Shown here in pieces: positions 61,341-64,000 of a stretch of 64,000 nt of DNA. The notes beneath the pieces were generated by a model. It was not told where the DNA came from. It ran no database searches and worked only from the letters and a program-made list of their open reading frames with translations. Positions within the stretch are counted from its first letter, which is position 1, and the number at the start of each line of letters is the position of its first letter. Location: the NCBI RefSeq assembly GCF_029894335.1, contig NZ_JARXZC010000029.1, forward strand, positions 1 through 64,000, in the 5' to 3' direction. This DNA is from Kitasatospora sp. MAP5-34 (GTDB lineage Bacteria > Actinomycetota > Actinomycetes > Streptomycetales > Streptomycetaceae). A program made the position numbers and the translations under genes.

Positions 61341-64000
61341 GTGACCGCGCCCGGCTATCTGAGGTACCCCCACCTGCGTGGCGGCCTGCTCACCTGCACC
61401 GCCGAGGACGACGTCTGGGCGGCCCCGCTGCACGCCGACGGCACGGTCGGCCGCGCCTGGCGGGTCAGCTGCGACCGGACCAGGGCCAGCCACCCACGCC
61501 TGTCCCCCGACGGCGCCACCATCGCCTGGACCAGCTGGCAGGCCCTCACTCCCGAGGTCTGGACAGCACCCTCGGCGGGCGGCGAGGCCGTCCGGCTGAC
61601 GTACTGGGGCAGCCAGGACACCCGGGTGCGCGGCTGGCTGCCGAACGGCGAGGTGCTCGCCGTCACCTCGTACCACGAGCCGTTCGCGCACTACACCTGG
61701 GCGTACGCGCTGCCGCCGGACGGCTCGCCCGGCCGCCGGATGCCCTGGGGGCCGGTCGACGACGCCCAGGTCGGCGCCGAGCACACGGTGCTGCTCACCG
61801 CCGCCGCCCCGCACGAACCCGCCGCCTGGAAGCGCTACCGGGGCGGTGCCACCGGCCGGCTCTGGCTGGACGCCGACGAGCTGCTGCCCGGCCACCCCGG
61901 CCACCTGTCCTCGCCGATGCCCGTCGGCGGCCGGATCGCCTTCCTCTCCGACCACCAGGGCGTCGGCAACCTTTACTCCTGCCGCCCGGACGGCACCGAC
62001 CTGCGCCGGCACACCGACCACGCCTCCTACTACGCCCGCGAGGCCGCCACCGACGGGACGCGGATCGTCTACCAGCACGCGGGCGACCTCTGGCTGCTGG
62101 ACAGCCTGGACGCGCCCGCCCCCCGCCGCCTGCACGTCCCGCTCGGCGGCGCGCGGGCCGGGCGCCGCCCGTACCAAGTCACGGCCGCCACCCAGGTCAA
62201 GGACCTGATCTGCGACTACACCGGCCGGGCGAGCGCGATCACGGTACGCGGCAGCCTGTACTGGCTCACCCACCGGGACGGCCCGGCCCGGGTGCTCGCC
62301 GACACCCCGGGGGTGCGGACCAGGCTGCCCGTACTGCTCGGCCACACCGGCAGCCTCGCCTGGGTCACCGACGCCGAGGGCGAGGACGCGATCGAGCTGG
62401 CCCCGCTGCCCGCCCGCGACGGCCCCGACACCCCGACCCGGCGGATCGCCGCCGGGCAGCTGGGCCGGGTGATCGAGATCGCGGCCACCCCGGACGGCCG
62501 CACCCTGGCCGTCACCACCTCGGACGGCCGGCTGCTGCTGGTCGACACCGCCGACGGAACGGTCCGCGAGGTCGCCGCCTCCCCGTACGGTCCGGCCACC
62601 AGCCCGGGGTTCTCGCCGGACTCGCGCTGGCTGACCTGGTCGCAGCCCGTGGCCGGGCGGTCGCTGCGCAGCATCAAGCTGGCCCGGGTGGACGCGCCCG
62701 AACTGCAGATCGACGTGACCGGCGGGCGGTTCGAGGACGAGCACCCGGTCTTCAGCCGGGACGGCCGGTTCCTGGCCTTCCTCTCCTGGCGCGGCTTCGA
62801 CCCGGTGCACGACGTGCACACCGGCGACCTGTCCTTCCCGCTCGGCTGCCGCCCCTACCTGGTGCCGCTCTCCGCCGACACGCCGTCCCCGTTCGCCTCA
62901 CCGGCCGAGGGACGGCCGCCGGTCGGCCTGGACCCGCACGAGGCGGGCGGCGACGGCAGCGTCACCGTCGATCCGCAGGGCCTCTCCAGCCGCCTGGTGC
63001 CCTTCCCGGTGATCGCCTCCAAGTACTCGGCGACGGCCGCCGTGCGCGGCGGGCTGCTCTGGCTGCGCTGGCCGATCTCCGGCGCGCTGGGCCAGACCTT
63101 CGCCAACCCCGCCGACACCTCGGGCCACCCGTCGCTCGAGTACTTCGACCTGGCGCGCGGCACCCGCACCACCTTGGTGGACCGGCTGGACGGCTTCTCG
63201 GTCTCCGGCGACGGCAGCGCGGTGGCGGTCTTCTCGGCCGGGGTGCTCAAGCTGTACCAGCTCTCCTCCCCCGGCTCCCCGCTCGCCATCGACCTGCGCC
63301 GGATCACCCACACCGTGCACCCGGCCGACGAGTGGCGCCAGTCGTACCGTGAGGCGGCCCGGATCGTCCGGGACCAGTTCTGGGACGCCGGGATGTGCGG
63401 CCTGGACTGGCCCGCACTGGTCGAGCAGTACGAGCCGCTGCTGATGCGCATCGCCGGGCCGGACGACTTCGCCGACCTGCTGCGCGAACTCCTCGGCGAG
63501 CTGGGCACCTCGCACGCGTACGTCACCCCGGCCCGGCGCGGCGAGGGCCCGGCGGCCGTGCAGCAGCCGTTCGGGCTGCTCGGCGCCAACGTCCACCGGG
63601 CCCCGGACGGACGGTGGTTGGTGGACCGCATCCTGCCCGGCGAGTCCTCCGACCCCCGGGCCCGCGCCCCGCTCGCCGGGTACGGGCTGCGCGACGGCGA
63701 CGAGCTGGTCGCCATCTCCGGCCGCCCGCCCGACCCGGTGCGCGGCCCGTACCCGCTGCTCGCGGGCACCGGCGGCACCACCGTCGAACTCGCCCTCCGC
63801 CGTGGGCCGGACGGCCCGGTACGGCGGATCGCGGTGACCCCGCTGACCGACGAACGGCCGATCCGGTACCAGGACTGGGTGGTCAAACGGCGGCGCCTGG
63901 TACGGGAGTTCAGCGACGGGCAGTGCGGCTACCTGCACATCCCGGATCTCGGCGGCTCCGGCTGGGCCCAGTTCAACCGCGACCTGCGGCGCGAACTCGA
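61341..64000 (+). CDS. Tricorn-type protease (S41 family), cut by the window edge
   Basis: Partial, at least 886 codons, open to the end. The first about 670 residues contain WD40/beta-propeller-like repeats (AEDDVWAAPLHADGT; HPRLSPDGATIAWTS; GRIAFLSDHQG; FSRDGRFLAFLSWRG). Then come a helical C1-like domain (REAARIVRDQFWDAGM; LLRELLGELGTSHAYV) and a PDZ-like domain (GLRDGDELVAISGRPP), followed by the beginning of the S41 core at CGYLHIPDLGGSG. The catalytic Ser of tricorn would lie beyond 64000. Tricorn degrades peptides from the proteasome to smaller ones. GTG 61341 has a close GGAG; GTG 61296 in frame is an alternative start. Confidence 0.88.
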   Translation, partial: MTAPGYLRYPHLRGGLLTCTAEDDVWAAPLHADGTVGRAWRVSCDRTRASHPRLSPDGATIAWTSWQALTPEVWTAPSAGGEAVRLTYWGSQDTRVRGWLPNGEVLAVTSYHEPFAHYTWAYALPPDGSPGRRMPWGPVDDAQVGAEHTVLLTAAAPHEPAAWKRYRGGATGRLWLDADELLPGHPGHLSSPMPVGGRIAFLSDHQGVGNLYSCRPDGTDLRRHTDHASYYAREAATDGTRIVYQHAGDLWLLDSLDAPAPRRLHVPLGGARAGRRPYQVTAATQVKDLICDYTGRASAITVRGSLYWLTHRDGPARVLADTPGVRTRLPVLLGHTGSLAWVTDAEGEDAIELAPLPARDGPDTPTRRIAAGQLGRVIEIAATPDGRTLAVTTSDGRLLLVDTADGTVREVAASPYGPATSPGFSPDSRWLTWSQPVAGRSLRSIKLARVDAPELQIDVTGGRFEDEHPVFSRDGRFLAFLSWRGFDPVHDVHTGDLSFPLGCRPYLVPLSADTPSPFASPAEGRPPVGLDPHEAGGDGSVTVDPQGLSSRLVPFPVIASKYSATAAVRGGLLWLRWPISGALGQTFANPADTSGHPSLEYFDLARGTRTTLVDRLDGFSVSGDGSAVAVFSAGVLKLYQLSSPGSPLAIDLRRITHTVHPADEWRQSYREAARIVRDQFWDAGMCGLDWPALVEQYEPLLMRIAGPDDFADLLRELLGELGTSHAYVTPARRGEGPAAVQQPFGLLGANVHRAPDGRWLVDRILPGESSDPRARAPLAGYGLRDGDELVAISGRPPDPVRGPYPLLAGTGGTTVELALRRGPDGPVRRIAVTPLTDERPIRYQDWVVKRRRLVREFSDGQCGYLHIPDLGGSGWAQFNRDLRREL

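Noticed and set aside
61289..63352. A 687-codon plus-strand frame over the tricorn gene
   Set aside because: The product is Arg/Pro/Gly-rich and lacks structure, whereas another frame on the same strand reads through with propeller, PDZ and S41 features.

Overview
The window is GC-rich actinobacterial DNA. Codons end mostly in G or C, GTG and TTG starts are common, operons are packed with ATGA overlaps, and an adpA-orn gene pair is present. This points to a Streptomycetaceae chromosome (Streptomyces or Kitasatospora); I cannot settle the genus by reading.

Layout. (1) 0.2-8.4 kb: an LD-carboxypeptidase and P-loop kinase pair, a helix-turn-helix protein, an ATP-grasp protein, and a very large fused ABC exporter. 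(2) 8.6-16.1 kb: a branched-chain acyl-CoA (leucine-type) catabolic operon of carboxyltransferase, biotin carboxylase/BCCP, HMG-CoA lyase and acyl-CoA dehydrogenase, with a divergent TetR regulator and a palindromic operator candidate. (3) 16.3-22.2 kb: a universal stress protein, a HAD hydrolase, adpA (with its TTA codon), orn and tRNA-His. (4) 22.3-30.0 kb: assorted housekeeping or regulatory genes, including a thioesterase, a spermidine synthase-like protein, a TPR regulator, a histidine phosphatase and an FMN glutamate synthase-family protein. (5) 30.2-35.0 kb: a four-gene cassette of HNH-like protein, RecB/Cas4-like nuclease with a cysteine cluster, a large unknown protein, and an SF1 helicase. 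It reads like a Dna2-type nuclease-helicase split over several polypeptides. (6) 35.1-38.0 kb: small zinc-finger and hypothetical genes and the first tRNA-Lys.

(7) 38.1-58.6 kb: an accessory biosynthetic cluster. It has an aconitase homologue, a free-standing adenylation protein, an asparagine-synthetase-like enzyme, a SAM methyltransferase, an isopropylmalate/homocitrate-synthase-like enzyme with a cupin tail, a PhyH oxygenase, a carrier-condensation protein, an alpha/beta hydrolase fused to an ATP-grasp ligase, a TauD oxygenase, a CaiB/BaiF protein, a second ATP-grasp ligase, an MFS exporter, a tiny secreted peptide and a TrmB/LuxR-type regulator. I infer that the synthase and aconitase make an unusual hydroxy- or oxo-acid by citrate-like chain extension. 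The adenylation, carrier-condensation and ATP-grasp enzymes would join it to amino acids, the oxygenases and methyltransferase would tailor it, and the MFS protein would export it. I do not recognise the product. Two copies of a 75-bp element (about 84% identical by eye) lie upstream of the carrier-condensation protein and of the CoA-transferase gene, facing opposite ways, which suggests one regulator controls both arms.

(8) 58.7-64 kb: pgi, a Na+/H+ antiporter remnant, a second tRNA-Lys identical to the first, and the start of a tricorn-type protease cut by the window edge. The two identical tRNA-Lys genes bracket region 7 and pgi.
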